Part shown: positions 20,632 to 28,294 of the stretch, one piece after another | Numbering within the stretch: position 1 is the first letter of the stretch | How the letters are laid out: every line of letters begins with the position of its first letter | Assembly: GCA_902826695.1 (NCBI GenBank) | Contig: CADEFU010000002.1 | Span: forward strand, 434,001 to 498,000 | DNA: 64,000 nucleotides | DNA from: an uncultured Alphaproteobacteria bacterium | GTDB taxonomy: Bacteria > Pseudomonadota > Alphaproteobacteria > Micropepsales > Micropepsaceae | Reading direction: 5' to 3' | Position numbers and translations under genes: made by a program | The notes under the pieces: model-generated | Told to the model about the DNA's origin: nothing | Databases searched by the model: none | The model's input: only the letters and a program-made list of their open reading frames with translations

Positions 20632-21603
20632 ATGTTCCAAGATTTCGGCACAACGTTCGTTTTTGCGCTCATATTCGCGGCGATCGTTCTCATTTTCCGG
20701 GCGATCAAGTTCGTGCCGCAGGGTTATGCCTGGACGGTCGAGCGATTCGGCCAATACGTGCGCACGTTGAAACCGGGCCTTGGCGTGATCAACCCCATCT
20801 TCGACCGCGTCGGGCGCAAGATGTCGATGATGGAAACGGTTCTCGACGTTCCGAGCCAAGAAGTGATCACGAAAGACAATGCGCAGGTGACGGCGGACGC
20901 GATCGCGTTCATTCAAATCATCGATGCGGCGCGTGCGGCGTATGAAGTGCAGAATCTCATGCAAGCGATCGCAAATCTTGCGCTCACCAACGTGCGTACG
21001 GTGATCGGCTCGATGGACCTCGACGAGGTCCTGTCGAAGCGCGACGAGATCAACGTCAAGCTCTTGCGCGTGGTCGACGCGGCGACGCAGCCGTGGGGCG
21101 TGAAAGTCACGCGTATCGAAATCAAAGACCTGTCGCCGCCGTCCGACATCACCGACTCGATGGCGCGGCAAATGAAAGCCGAACGCGAACGGCGAGCTGA
21201 GGTTCTGACCGCCGACGGTCAGAAGCAGGCAGAGATCTTGAGAGCGGAAGGTTCGAAGCAAGCCGCGATCTTGGAAGCGGAAGGTCGACGCGAAGCGGCG
21301 TTCCGCGATGCCGAAGCGCGCGAGCGTTTGGCCGAAGCCGAAGCGAAGGCTACGCAGCTCGTCTCCGACGCGATTGCCAAGGGCGACGTGCAGGCGATCA
21401 ATTACTTTCTGGGCCAAAAATACGTGGAAGCCTTCAAGGAGTTGGCGACGGCGCCGAATCAGAAGTTCGTCATCTTGCCGATGGAGTCGGCCGGCCTGTT
21501 GGGTTCGATTGCGGGCATCGGCGAGCTTGCGAAAGTCGTCGGCGAGAAAGCCGCGCAGGCGACCGCAGTGCGGGCTCAGGGATCCGTGCCGCCGGTGCGG
21601 TAA
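20632..21603 (+). CDS. qmcA: SPFH/band-7 membrane protease-associated protein
   Basis: 323 residues. One N-terminal membrane helix ([19 protein letters not shown]) is followed by the SPFH domain starting [21 protein letters not shown] long charged coiled coil follows ([20 protein letters not shown] and similar repeats), then a C-terminal segment [16 protein letters not shown]. This matches QmcA/stomatin-like proteins that form membrane microdomain scaffolds and modulate FtsH or other proteases. The partner NfeD gene follows after 33 bases, as in the typical stomatin-NfeD pair. ATG 20632 is chosen as it sits just before the conserved N-terminus and after GAGGGG. Confidence 0.9.
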   Translation: MFQDFGTTFVFALIFAAIVLIFRAIKFVPQGYAWTVERFGQYVRTLKPGLGVINPIFDRVGRKMSMMETVLDVPSQEVITKDNAQVTADAIAFIQIIDAARAAYEVQNLMQAIANLALTNVRTVIGSMDLDEVLSKRDEINVKLLRVVDAATQPWGVKVTRIEIKDLSPPSDITDSMARQMKAERERRAEVLTADGQKQAEILRAEGSKQAAILEAEGRREAAFRDAEARERLAEAEAKATQLVSDAIAKGDVQAINYFLGQKYVEAFKELATAPNQKFVILPMESAGLLGSIAGIGELAKVVGEKAAQATAVRAQGSVPPVR

Positions 21604-21636
21604 GGTGTTGGTGCAACGAAAGCGGGGAGCGCCCTC

Positions 21637-22086
21637 ATGGACATGACTTGGTTGCTGGAAGTCGGGCCGTATCATTGGCTGGCGCTGGGCGCGGTGTTGA
21701 TCGCCATCGAGATGGTGATGCCGACGCAGTATCTGATTTGGCCGGGCCTTGCTGCGGTCGTGACGGGGTTGCTTGCGGCGTTCGTCGATGTCGGTTGGGT
21801 TGGGCAGCTTGCCGTGTTTGCGGTGCTCTCGGCCGTCCTCGTCGTTGCCTCGCACTACTTGCCGAGGCAACCGGCCGGCGATGTGTCGGCGCTGAACCAA
21901 CGGATGGATCACATCGTGGGCAAGTTCGCGACGGTGTCGGAAGATTTTCGCCACGGCGAAGGTGCCGTCACGGTTGGCGATACGCGTTGGGCCGCGCAGT
22001 CGGTTGACGGCAGCGACCTGACGGCGGGCACGCGCGTCGAGGTCGTGGCGGCGGAGTCGACGCTGCTGAAGGTCAAACGCGCTTAG
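21637..22086 (+). CDS. NfeD-family membrane protein
   Basis: 149 residues, the short NfeD form lacking the serine-protease domain. Three hydrophobic helices occur in the first 75 residues (WLALGAVLIAIEMVMP, YLIWPGLAAVVTGLLAAF, LAVFAVLSAVLVVASHYL). A C-terminal OB-fold domain follows (GEGAVTVGDTRWAAQSVDGSDLTAGTRVEVV). GGGGAG lies about 7 bases upstream of ATG 21637. It almost certainly works with the SPFH protein encoded immediately upstream. Confidence 0.92.
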   Translation: MDMTWLLEVGPYHWLALGAVLIAIEMVMPTQYLIWPGLAAVVTGLLAAFVDVGWVGQLAVFAVLSAVLVVASHYLPRQPAGDVSALNQRMDHIVGKFATVSEDFRHGEGAVTVGDTRWAAQSVDGSDLTAGTRVEVVAAESTLLKVKRA

Positions 22087-22088
22087 AG

Positions 22089-22871
22089 CTAGCGGCCCCA
22101 GGCGACGAAGCTTGGGTTCTGAAACTTCTCGCGGGCGTTGCCGTAGATGAGAGGGGTTTTGCCGTCAAGGCGGGTGACGCGGCCGCCGGCGGCGCGAAGC
22201 ACCGCGTCGCCTGCGGCGGTGTCCCATTCCATCGTAGGTCCGTGGCGGGGATAGAGGTCTGCCTCACCGGCGGCGATCACGCAGAATTTCAGCGACGAGC
22301 CGGCAGCGATCAGGTCCGCGATAGGGTAGTGGGCGAGGTACTCGTCGGTTAGACGGTCGCGGTGGCTTCGGCTCGCGATGGCGATGAGGCCGTTCGTGGG
22401 CGCCGCTCTCGTTTTGATTTGCCGACGGTTGCCGTTGGCTTCCTCAAAAGCGCCATGACTGTTTCCCCAGAAAAGGCGATCGATAGCGGGAGCGAAGACG
22501 ACGCCAGCGGTCGGTGTGCCGTGTTCGATCAGCGCGATGTTGACCGTGAACTCGCCGTTCCGGCTTAGGAATTCTTTCGTGCCGTCCAAGGGGTCGACCA
22601 GGAAGAAAATCCCGCCCGATACGTCGGGTAGGGTGCCTGCCGCAGCGCTTTCCTCGGCGACAACGGGAATTCCGGGGGCGGTCTCGGCGAGGTCGCGCAG
22701 AATCAGTTGCTCGGCCTCTTCGTCGGCGGCGGTGACGGGCGACTTATCCGCTTTGTGGCGGTGTTCTATGTCCCCCGCGTAGTGGCGCATAATCAGCGCA
22801 CCCGCACTGCGTGCGGTTTGGACCATCTTTGCGAGCAGGGCGCTCACCGTTTCAGCTTCTAGGGGGGGCAC
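22089..22871 (-). CDS. cysQ: 3'(2'),5'-bisphosphate nucleotidase
   Basis: 260 residues of the inositol-monophosphatase superfamily. Metal-binding motifs: VAEESAA (Glu), VDPLDGTKEFLSRNGEFTVN (the Asp-Pro-Leu-Asp-Gly signature, here with the TKEF that marks CysQ) and MEWDTAAGDAVLRAAGG. CysQ removes the 3' phosphate from PAP, the by-product of sulfate assimilation. The start is GTG at 22871-22869, inside the last codons of the upstream DUF3553 gene (13-base overlap), consistent with coupled expression. Confidence 0.93.
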   Translation of the reverse strand: MPPLEAETVSALLAKMVQTARSAGALIMRHYAGDIEHRHKADKSPVTAADEEAEQLILRDLAETAPGIPVVAEESAAAGTLPDVSGGIFFLVDPLDGTKEFLSRNGEFTVNIALIEHGTPTAGVVFAPAIDRLFWGNSHGAFEEANGNRRQIKTRAAPTNGLIAIASRSHRDRLTDEYLAHYPIADLIAAGSSLKFCVIAAGEADLYPRHGPTMEWDTAAGDAVLRAAGGRVTRLDGKTPLIYGNAREKFQNPSFVAWGR

Positions 22872-23074
22872 GTGCGGGCAGCCTCCGCTGGATCGACCAC
22901 TTTTAGCGTCGCGTGTTTGAGATTGATCAAGCGTTTTCCCATATTCTCGAAATTGACGGTTGCTCGATCGCCCGTGACCGATTGAATTTGTCCCAATCCC
23001 CAGTCGTCGGCTCCTTCGAGCATGACATATTGGCCCGGTTCGAGTTCACTGGCGAGCGTTTGCTGCTTCGGCAT
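22859..23074 (-). CDS. DUF3553 small protein
   Basis: 71 residues from ATG 23074. The family core is visible: GQYVMLEGADDWGLGQIQSV then ATVNFENMGKRLINL, a small beta barrel reminiscent of nucleic-acid or CarD/PcrA-type binding domains. Family members begin close to this position, so the further upstream Met codons (23092 and beyond, to 23293) are thought spurious, though 23092 remains possible. It overlaps cysQ by 13 bases and diverges from chpT with 61 bases between starts, so regulatory signals of both must lie there. Confidence 0.75.
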   Translation of the reverse strand: MPKQQTLASELEPGQYVMLEGADDWGLGQIQSVTGDRATVNFENMGKRLINLKHATLKVVDPAEAARTCPP

Positions 23075-23135
23075 TTTTCGCCTGGTTCCCATCTCGCTTA
23101 AGTCAATTTTAAGCGGCATCTGTTGGTTTAGGTTG

Positions 23136-23852
23136 ATGCAACGTCTAGCTTCAGAATACTTGTCTCCGGTCCCTTCGCCAATTCCGGATGCACAAGTGAA
23201 ATCACAGGCTCCCGCCAGCGATGCCGATTTGGGCTCGCTGCTCGTTTCCCGGGTCTGCCACGACTTGATCAGCCCGGTGGCGGCTATTTCCAACGGGCTT
23301 GAGATTCTTGCCGACGAGCAAGACGCGCAAATGCGCGCGCATGCGATGCGTTTGATCGAGCACAGCGTCGGTCAGGCGAAGGCGCGACTGTTGTTTGCCC
23401 GGATGGCTTTCGGGGCGATGGGGTCGGCAGGTGCGGAGATCGATCTGCGCGAAGTTGAGGCGGTTGCCGAAGAGTTCTTCAAAGTCGGCAAGGCCAAGCT
23501 TGATTGGCAGTCGCCGGCCCTTGCGGTCGACAAGGAAATTGTCCGTGTGCTGCTCAATCTAGCGGCGATGGGAGCGGATTGCATTCCGCGCGGCGGGATC
23601 TTGAGCGTGCGGGTCGAAGCGCCGCGGAATTTCGTCACGATTTCGATTTCTGCGAAGGGACTGAAAGCCAATCTCGCGCCGGACATCAAGGAAGGTTTGG
23701 CGCTCACGACGCCGCCGGAGGATTTGACGGGGCGCACGATTGCGCCGTTCGTGACGGCGCTGCTCGCGAAGAAATTGGGCGGCGCGATTGCGCACAGCCA
23801 TGAAGGCGACACTGTGCGCTTCGACGTGAAGTTCGAGCGACGGACGGCCTAG
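23136..23852 (+). CDS. chpT: histidine phosphotransferase ChpT
   Basis: 238 residues. The N-terminal dimerisation helix carries the phospho-accepting His42 in LVSRVCHDLISPVAAISNGL, the ChpT consensus. The C-terminal half is a degenerate ATPase-like fold with no ATP-binding G boxes (ILSVRVEAPRNFVTISISAK, LTGRTIAPFVTALLAKKLGG). ChpT passes phosphate from CckA to CtrA and CpdR in alphaproteobacteria; ctrA is encoded 2 kb away here. The ATG at 23136 follows a weak AGG; upstream frame to 23022 looks non-coding. A single-domain receiver gene converges on it 3 bases after its stop. Confidence 0.9.
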   Translation: MQRLASEYLSPVPSPIPDAQVKSQAPASDADLGSLLVSRVCHDLISPVAAISNGLEILADEQDAQMRAHAMRLIEHSVGQAKARLLFARMAFGAMGSAGAEIDLREVEAVAEEFFKVGKAKLDWQSPALAVDKEIVRVLLNLAAMGADCIPRGGILSVRVEAPRNFVTISISAKGLKANLAPDIKEGLALTTPPEDLTGRTIAPFVTALLAKKLGGAIAHSHEGDTVRFDVKFERRTA

Positions 23853-23855
23853 TCG

Positions 23856-24266
23856 CTAAAGCGATCTGACCTGTTTCGTAGAGGCGCCCTTCCTTGCGAG
23901 GGCGCCTTCTACCGTTGTGACGAAGTTTGTTAGCTCGATCGGCTTTTTGACAATGGCATCGACGCCGATTGTCTGGGCGAGGTTCAACACATCGAGCGGC
24001 ACGCTTTTGCCGCCTGACTTGCCGCCCGAAATCGCGATTGTCGCGAGCGCCGGGTGGGATTCGCGAACGTTGCGAAGTACGTGTAGGCCGCTGTCGTCGG
24101 GCAGGATGATGTCGCAGACCAGCGCGTCGAACTCACTTCCGGTTATTAGTTCGCGTGCGGCCGCGGCTGTTTCCGCGATCACGACATCATGGCCGCGCTG
24201 CTCCAATGCGCGCCGCATCAGCGCGCCGAAGAGCTTGTCGTCGTCCAGAACAAGAATCCGCGCCAT
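23856..24266 (-). CDS. single-domain response regulator
   Basis: 136 residues, one receiver domain with no output domain. Acidic pocket LVLDDD at residues 6-10, phospho-acceptor Asp52 in LVCDIILPDDSG, switch Ser80 in IAISGGKSGG, and the conserved lysine in AIVKKPIEL. A low-complexity tail follows. The gene lies tail-to-tail with chpT. Stand-alone receivers near chpT are candidates for phosphorelay partners such as CpdR, but CpdR is shorter and starts differently, so identity is not claimed. The GGKSGGKS insert after the switch residue is unusual. Confidence 0.88.
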   Translation of the reverse strand: MARILVLDDDKLFGALMRRALEQRGHDVVIAETAAAARELITGSEFDALVCDIILPDDSGLHVLRNVRESHPALATIAISGGKSGGKSVPLDVLNLAQTIGVDAIVKKPIELTNFVTTVEGALARKGASTKQVRSL

Positions 24267-24380
24267 CGCGACCCTGCCGCCTCTTTCAGCGTGAAGTTTA
24301 GGGCGAGGGGGTTAAGAAGCTCGTGCCTGGCCAGTCAACAATTGGGTAAGCAATAGCCGGCGTTAGGCGTGCTTAAACCA

Positions 24381-24755
24381 TCAGCCTTCCCGAGCGCCCG
24401 CGATATCGGCCAGTTTGCGGCAAAGTCTACGCAGGCGCAGGGTGTGATTGTGATCATGATCGCGGCCGTGGTGGAGGAGACGCGGTCCCTGCGTCGCCTC
24501 GGTGAGGCAGGATTCGAGCAGCGCTGCAGCGTCATCGGCCGCCACGTTTTGCCAGCGCTTGCAGATGATGGTCATGCGGGCGCGATGCGCGTCTACTTCG
24601 GCTTTGAGTTCAGGAAGAAGACGTTGGACGCGCAGGTGACCACGAGTTGCTTCTTGTTTGCACTGGGCGACGAACGGCGTGCGGCTCGGGTGAGTGCCAC
24701 TGATCTGTGACGCAGCGAGGGCGGCCAGAAGGACGAGTGCGGTCGCTTGGAGCAT
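24381..24755 (-). CDS. putative small secreted protein
   Basis: 124 residues from the ATG at 24755. It starts with a plausible signal peptide (MLQATALVLLAALAASQISG). The mature part is helical and has four Cys (QCKQEATRG, IICKRWQNV, LESCLTEAT, LRRLCRKLA) and a His-rich segment (LLHHGRDHDHNH) that could bind metal. No family is recognised and there is no strong ribosome site, so the call is tentative. A longer version starting at 24836 is less likely. It diverges from the DUF2785 gene. Confidence 0.45.
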   Translation of the reverse strand: MLQATALVLLAALAASQISGTHPSRTPFVAQCKQEATRGHLRVQRLLPELKAEVDAHRARMTIICKRWQNVAADDAAALLESCLTEATQGPRLLHHGRDHDHNHTLRLRRLCRKLADIAGAREG

Positions 24756-24934
24756 CGATGCTGCCGATGTTTCGAAACGGGACAGCCGCTTCGTCTTGCA
24801 GCGCTTGCGGTGCAGCGGCTGTGCCGGGTCGCTCAAACGTGACTGGCTGGGCGCCGCCGGTTCTCGATAAATTGTCAGCGTCGGCTTGGCTGGCGGCGGG
24901 CGCTAGCGATGAGTCGTTAGGATTTGGGTGGCGG

Positions 24935-25822
24935 ATGATTTGGCGTGGATTTGCTCTCTTGGTGACCGTGCTCTGGAGCGCGGGGGCGGCGATGGCTTGT
25001 CCGCCGGCTGGATGGGACCGGACAGGGCTTGAGGGGTTGAAGGCTGCCTCGTTCGAGATTGCCGATGCGGGCGAGCGCGAGCGGTTTGCAGAAGGTGTCG
25101 TCGCCTGCGTTGCCTCGCGCGATCCGTTCCTGCGCGACGGCGTTGCGTTTGAGGCGCTGTCGCACATGTTCCGCGAGGAGCAGCTTTCCGACGCGGTCAA
25201 AATCAGAATCGCGCGCGATTTGTTGCGCCGTTTGAGCAGCCGGGAACCAAACGGCTTTGAAGCGCCGTTTGCGGCGCTGGTGCTGGCCGAAGTCGTGCGA
25301 GCGGACGGTTTGAAGCCTTACCTGCCGGGCGATCTGCGTGCGGCGATCGGGGAGGGGGCTGTGATGTTCGTTGCAGGTGTGAACGACTATCGCGGGTTCG
25401 ACGAACGCGATGGCTGGCGGCACGGGGTTGCGCATGGTGCCGATTTGCTGATGCAGATCGTGCGCAATCCGAAGTATGACGATCGTGCGTATTTGGGACG
25501 CTTACGCGATGCCCTGGGCGGCCAAGTGGCGCCGGCGGGGCACTTCTACATCTACGGCGAGCCGGAACGGCTGATGTTTCCGGTCGTGTTTCTGGCGCGG
25601 CGCAAGGTGTTCACGGCGGAAGAGTGGGGCGCCTGGTTTGAGCGCGTTACCGGCGACGCGCACTCTTGGGCCGATGTTTTCGCGTCGCAAAAAACCCTCG
25701 CGAGGCGGCACAATACGAAGGCGTTTCTTTCTGCGGTTTGGTTGAACGCGAAGATCAGCGAGAACGGCGACGACGACGTGCTGCTGGCTGGTGCCGAAGC
25801 CGCGTTGCGGAAGGTGCCCTAA
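24935..25822 (+). CDS. DUF2785 protein with signal peptide
   Basis: 295 residues from ATG 24935; a signal peptide MIWRGFALLVTVLWSAGAAMA precedes a Cys. The DUF2785 pattern is visible: PFAALVLAEVVRADGLKPYL, then VNDYRGFDERDGWRHGVAHGADLLMQI with the conserved His-x-x-Ala-His. The protein looks all-helical. The family has no established function. Export appears unusual for this mostly cytosolic family, but the N-terminal hydrophobic run is clear. Upstream in-frame codons back to 24707 look non-coding. It converges on ctrA with a hairpin between. Confidence 0.75.
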   Translation: MIWRGFALLVTVLWSAGAAMACPPAGWDRTGLEGLKAASFEIADAGERERFAEGVVACVASRDPFLRDGVAFEALSHMFREEQLSDAVKIRIARDLLRRLSSREPNGFEAPFAALVLAEVVRADGLKPYLPGDLRAAIGEGAVMFVAGVNDYRGFDERDGWRHGVAHGADLLMQIVRNPKYDDRAYLGRLRDALGGQVAPAGHFYIYGEPERLMFPVVFLARRKVFTAEEWGAWFERVTGDAHSWADVFASQKTLARRHNTKAFLSAVWLNAKISENGDDDVLLAGAEAALRKVP

Positions 25823-25828
25823 ACTCGA

Positions 25829-25857
25829 AGGGCGCCGCCGTTGCCGGCAGCGCCCCT
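25829..25857. terminator. stem-loop between convergent DUF2785 gene and ctrA
   Basis: GGGCGC (25830-25835) pairs with GCGCCC (25850-25855), extended inside by GCCG/CGGC around a TTGC loop with one mismatch. There is no T run on either strand, so it would be a weak or factor-assisted bidirectional terminator. It sits 7 bases after the DUF2785 stop and about 26 bases from the ctrA stop. Confidence 0.5.
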
Positions 25858-25882
25858 CGTCAGACCCCCTCAGGTCCCTAAC

Positions 25883-26572
25883 TTATGCGGCGTTTGCTTC
25901 CGCCGGATCGCGCAGAACGTAGCCGCGGCCCCACACCGTTTCGATGTAGTGCTGGCCGGCGGCGGCCTGCAGCTTCTTGCGCAGTTTGCAGATGAAGACG
26001 TCGATGATCTTGAGCTCCGGCTCGTCCATGCCGCCGTAGAGGTGGTTCAAGAACATTTCCTTCGTCAGCGTCGTGCCCTTGCGCAGCGAGAGCAGTTCCA
26101 ACATCTGGTATTCTTTGCCGGTCAGGTGGACGCGGCTACCGTCAACTTCGACGGTTTTCGTGTCGAGATTGACCGTCAGCTTGCCGGTCTGGATGACCGA
26201 CTGCGAGTGGCCCTTCGAACGGCGGACAACGGCGTGAACGCGGGCGATCAGTTCGTCCTTGTGGAACGGCTTGGTCATGTAGTCGTCGGCGCCGAAGCCG
26301 AGACCTTTGACCTTGTTTTCGACCTGGGTCGAGCCCGAGAGAATCAGAATCGGCGTCGAGATCTTGTTGACGCGCAGCTGCTTCAACACGTCGAAACCGG
26401 ACATATCCGGGAGCTGCAGGTCCAAGATGATGATGTCGTAGTCGTACAGTTTGCCGAGGTCTACGCCTTCCTCGCCAAGATCGGTTGTATAGACGTTAAA
26501 GCCTTCAGACTTGAGCATCAGTTCGATGCTCTGAGCCATCGCGCTATCGTCCTCGATCAAGAGAACTCTCAT
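25883..26572 (-). CDS. ctrA: cell-cycle master response regulator CtrA
   Basis: 229 residues, OmpR/PhoB class. Receiver: MRVLLIEDD, phospho-Asp51 in [16 protein letters not shown], and lysine in [13 protein letters not shown]. Winged-helix output: [42 protein letters not shown] and [11 protein letters not shown]. The DNA-recognition helix is essentially the class-wide CtrA sequence. The C-terminus ends in Ala-Asn-Ala-Ala, like the two-Ala degron that ClpXP recognises in Caulobacter CtrA. ATG 26572 is chosen over a longer in-frame start at 26602 because it begins the universal MRVLLIEDD. Divergent from fliJ across a 448-base regulatory gap. Confidence 0.97.
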   Translation of the reverse strand: MRVLLIEDDSAMAQSIELMLKSEGFNVYTTDLGEEGVDLGKLYDYDIIILDLQLPDMSGFDVLKQLRVNKISTPILILSGSTQVENKVKGLGFGADDYMTKPFHKDELIARVHAVVRRSKGHSQSVIQTGKLTVNLDTKTVEVDGSRVHLTGKEYQMLELLSLRKGTTLTKEMFLNHLYGGMDEPELKIIDVFICKLRKKLQAAAGQHYIETVWGRGYVLRDPAEANAA

Positions 26573-27020
26573 TGCCTCTACTCTCCCCTCGCGACCCGGC
26601 ACAAACCGGGAGCCCTTGCTGGTTTATTCACCAACGAATCTAGGTGGTAATGCTTAATAAAGCTTAATCGCGAAGGCACCTTCGTAAATCCGTGTGAGAA
26701 AATTGTACGCGCGACTGACACATTCCGGCGACACCATCACTTTAGGCCAACCTTAAGAGCAACGAAGCCATACTCGCCCGTGGTTTAGGTGGGCTTACTC
26801 ATCTGCGTTCTCACCCTAACGCATGCCATTGCGCAGCGATCCGCGCCGTTTGGTCAGGTCGTTGCGCGGTGATTTGCGCGCAGAAGTGGTGATGGATCGA
26901 GTGTGCTCGCAGTGGGGACGCTGCGTTGCGAAATTCGAGAGCGGCGCGGCGTGGAAATTGCAGCCGTAACCTTGAAGCTCAGGGTTAGGGCGGCAGGAAA
27001 AAAAGAGTAGGGGGTAGCTC
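26573..27020. promoter_or_regulatory. ctrA-fliJ divergent intergenic region with candidate CtrA and GANTC sites
   Basis: No gene is supported in these 448 bases. Three elements stand out. A CcrM-type GAATC site is at 26636-26640, 64 bases upstream of the ctrA start. The heptamer GCTTAAT is directly repeated at 26652-26658 and 26662-26668, exactly 10 bases apart. TTAG-N7-TTAA at 26742-26756 differs by one base from the CtrA consensus TTAA-N7-TTAA. The AT-rich character of 26620-26700 contrasts with the surrounding GC-rich coding DNA. These fit autoregulation of ctrA and CtrA control of fliJ, but that is inference. Confidence 0.55.
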
Positions 27021-27434
27021 ATGAAGTCTCGCGAGGGTTTGGTTCGTCTCCATCGCTTCCGCGTGGAGGAAATCCGCAAGCGTCTAAAGTCGCTCGACGA
27101 TATGCGCGGCGACTTGTCGAAGAAAATGTCCGATCTTGAGACAATGGTGCAGGAAGAGCAGCGCCGGTCCGTCAACAGCGACCTTGGGCGCTTGGCGTTT
27201 CCGACGTTCGCGCGTTCGGTACAGGCGCGGCGCGAAAACATTCAGCGCACGATCGACGAGGTCGAGAAGCAAGCTTCGACGGTGAGCGAAGAACTGCAGG
27301 CCGCCTACCGCGAACTCAAGAAGTATGAGGTCACGGTGGATGCGGACGCGCAGCGCGATCGCGTCGAGTATGCGCGTCAAGTGCAGGCCGACATCGCCGA
27401 GATGGCGATGGAACGCCAGGCGCTTAAGGCTTAA
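27021..27434 (+). CDS. fliJ: flagellar export chaperone FliJ-like protein
   Basis: 137 residues forming one long charged helical coiled coil from VRLHRFRVEEIRKRLKSLDD through YEVTVDADAQRDRVEYARQV. This length, composition and position beside ctrA match alphaproteobacterial FliJ. FliJ escorts substrates to the FliI ATPase of the flagellar export gate. FliI, normally adjacent to fliJ, is absent from this neighbourhood. A GGGGG-containing stretch (27010-27016) precedes ATG 27021. The call is by shape and context since FliJ has few invariant residues. Confidence 0.7.
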   Translation: MKSREGLVRLHRFRVEEIRKRLKSLDDMRGDLSKKMSDLETMVQEEQRRSVNSDLGRLAFPTFARSVQARRENIQRTIDEVEKQASTVSEELQAAYRELKKYEVTVDADAQRDRVEYARQVQADIAEMAMERQALKA

Positions 27435-27456
27435 GCGACTTTATAGGTGCGACGAG

Positions 27457-27479
27457 CGCGCTGCGGGTTACGCAGCGCG
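27457..27479. terminator. perfect 9-base stem-loop between convergent fliJ and SRAP genes
   Basis: CGCGCTGCG (27457-27465) and CGCAGCGCG (27471-27479) are exact complements around loop GGTTA. The loop contains the stop codon of the minus-strand SRAP gene (27468-27470). No T run follows on either strand, so termination would not be of the classic intrinsic type; 3'-end protection of both mRNAs is an alternative. Confidence 0.5.
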
Positions 27480-28157
27480 GCTCGCAAACAGCGACGGTTG
27501 GTAGGGTCTGGCGTAGCCGGGCTCTGTGCTTGCGACCGGGCGCATTTCCAGCTCGATCGACGCCAATGGTTGGAGCAGCGCCAAGATGCTCTCCAGCGTG
27601 GCGTTCGGGTTCAGCCAAGTTGCCATCCCGGCGTCATCGAGAACCACCGGCATGCGGTCGTGGATCGAGGCCAGCATGCGGTTCGCGGGACACGTGATGT
27701 AGGCGAAGCTTTCGACCGTGCGGCCGGCGGGTGAGGGGGAGCGGCCCCAGAGGGCTGCGATCATCAGCGGGCGGCCGTTCCTGAGACGAAACGTGAATTC
27801 GCGCGTTTTGACGCCGGCGACACGCTTCCACTCATAAAATTGGTCGGTCGGTACGACGCAGCGCTGGGTGTTCATGAGCCGGCGCCACTCCGGCGTTTCG
27901 ACCATCGCGTCAGCCTGTAGGCTCATCAACGGCTGGTGTTCCGGCTCGCTGCGTCTCCAATCCGGGGCGAGGCCCCAGCGCATCGGGGATAGCACCAGCT
28001 CGCCGACGTCGGCGCGGCGGATAACAACGCGCTTGGCGCTGGGGTCGCCGTCCCAGCGGCGGCGCGGGCTAATGCGTAGTGCCTCGTTCTGGCTCCAAGC
28101 GTGGGCGTTAAGCCGAAGCACTTTCGCCGGGTCAGTGATTTCTCGTTTGCCGAACAT
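27468..28157 (-). CDS. divergent SRAP (YedK/HMCES-like) protein lacking the catalytic Cys2
   Basis: 229 residues. The SRAP fold is recognisable: LMRWGLAPDW-type block (SPMRWGLAPDWRR), RCVVPTDQFYEWKR with Glu109, ALWGR, and ITCPANRMLASIHDRMPVVL with His166. However the family begins Met-Cys-Gly-Arg, and the Cys forms the covalent bond with abasic DNA. Here the aligned start reads MFGKREIT, with Phe at position 2. The NAR motif (YedK Asn75/Arg77) is replaced by QAD. ATG 28157 is preceded by GATAGGC; a longer start at 28217 has no ribosome site. It retains the fold but probably not the cross-linking chemistry. Confidence 0.85.
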   Translation of the reverse strand: MFGKREITDPAKVLRLNAHAWSQNEALRISPRRRWDGDPSAKRVVIRRADVGELVLSPMRWGLAPDWRRSEPEHQPLMSLQADAMVETPEWRRLMNTQRCVVPTDQFYEWKRVAGVKTREFTFRLRNGRPLMIAALWGRSPSPAGRTVESFAYITCPANRMLASIHDRMPVVLDDAGMATWLNPNATLESILALLQPLASIELEMRPVASTEPGYARPYQPSLFASRAA

Positions 28158-28294
28158 CGTCTTGCCTATCGCTTCATTCGTGCCCCAAGTGTGTTTGTTC
28201 ACGATTTGTTCACGCATGTCAAGTGCGGTGGTTGTGCGGTGTTGCCGGGTGCGGTCCGTCTTCCTAGGGTCGGCTTGTTGGGTCGGGAGTTGCC

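Noticed and set aside
20608..21954. Long minus-strand frame opposite the SPFH and NfeD genes
   Set aside because: Its protein is Arg/His-rich with no domain; it is the antisense of well-conserved qmcA and nfeD coding sequence.
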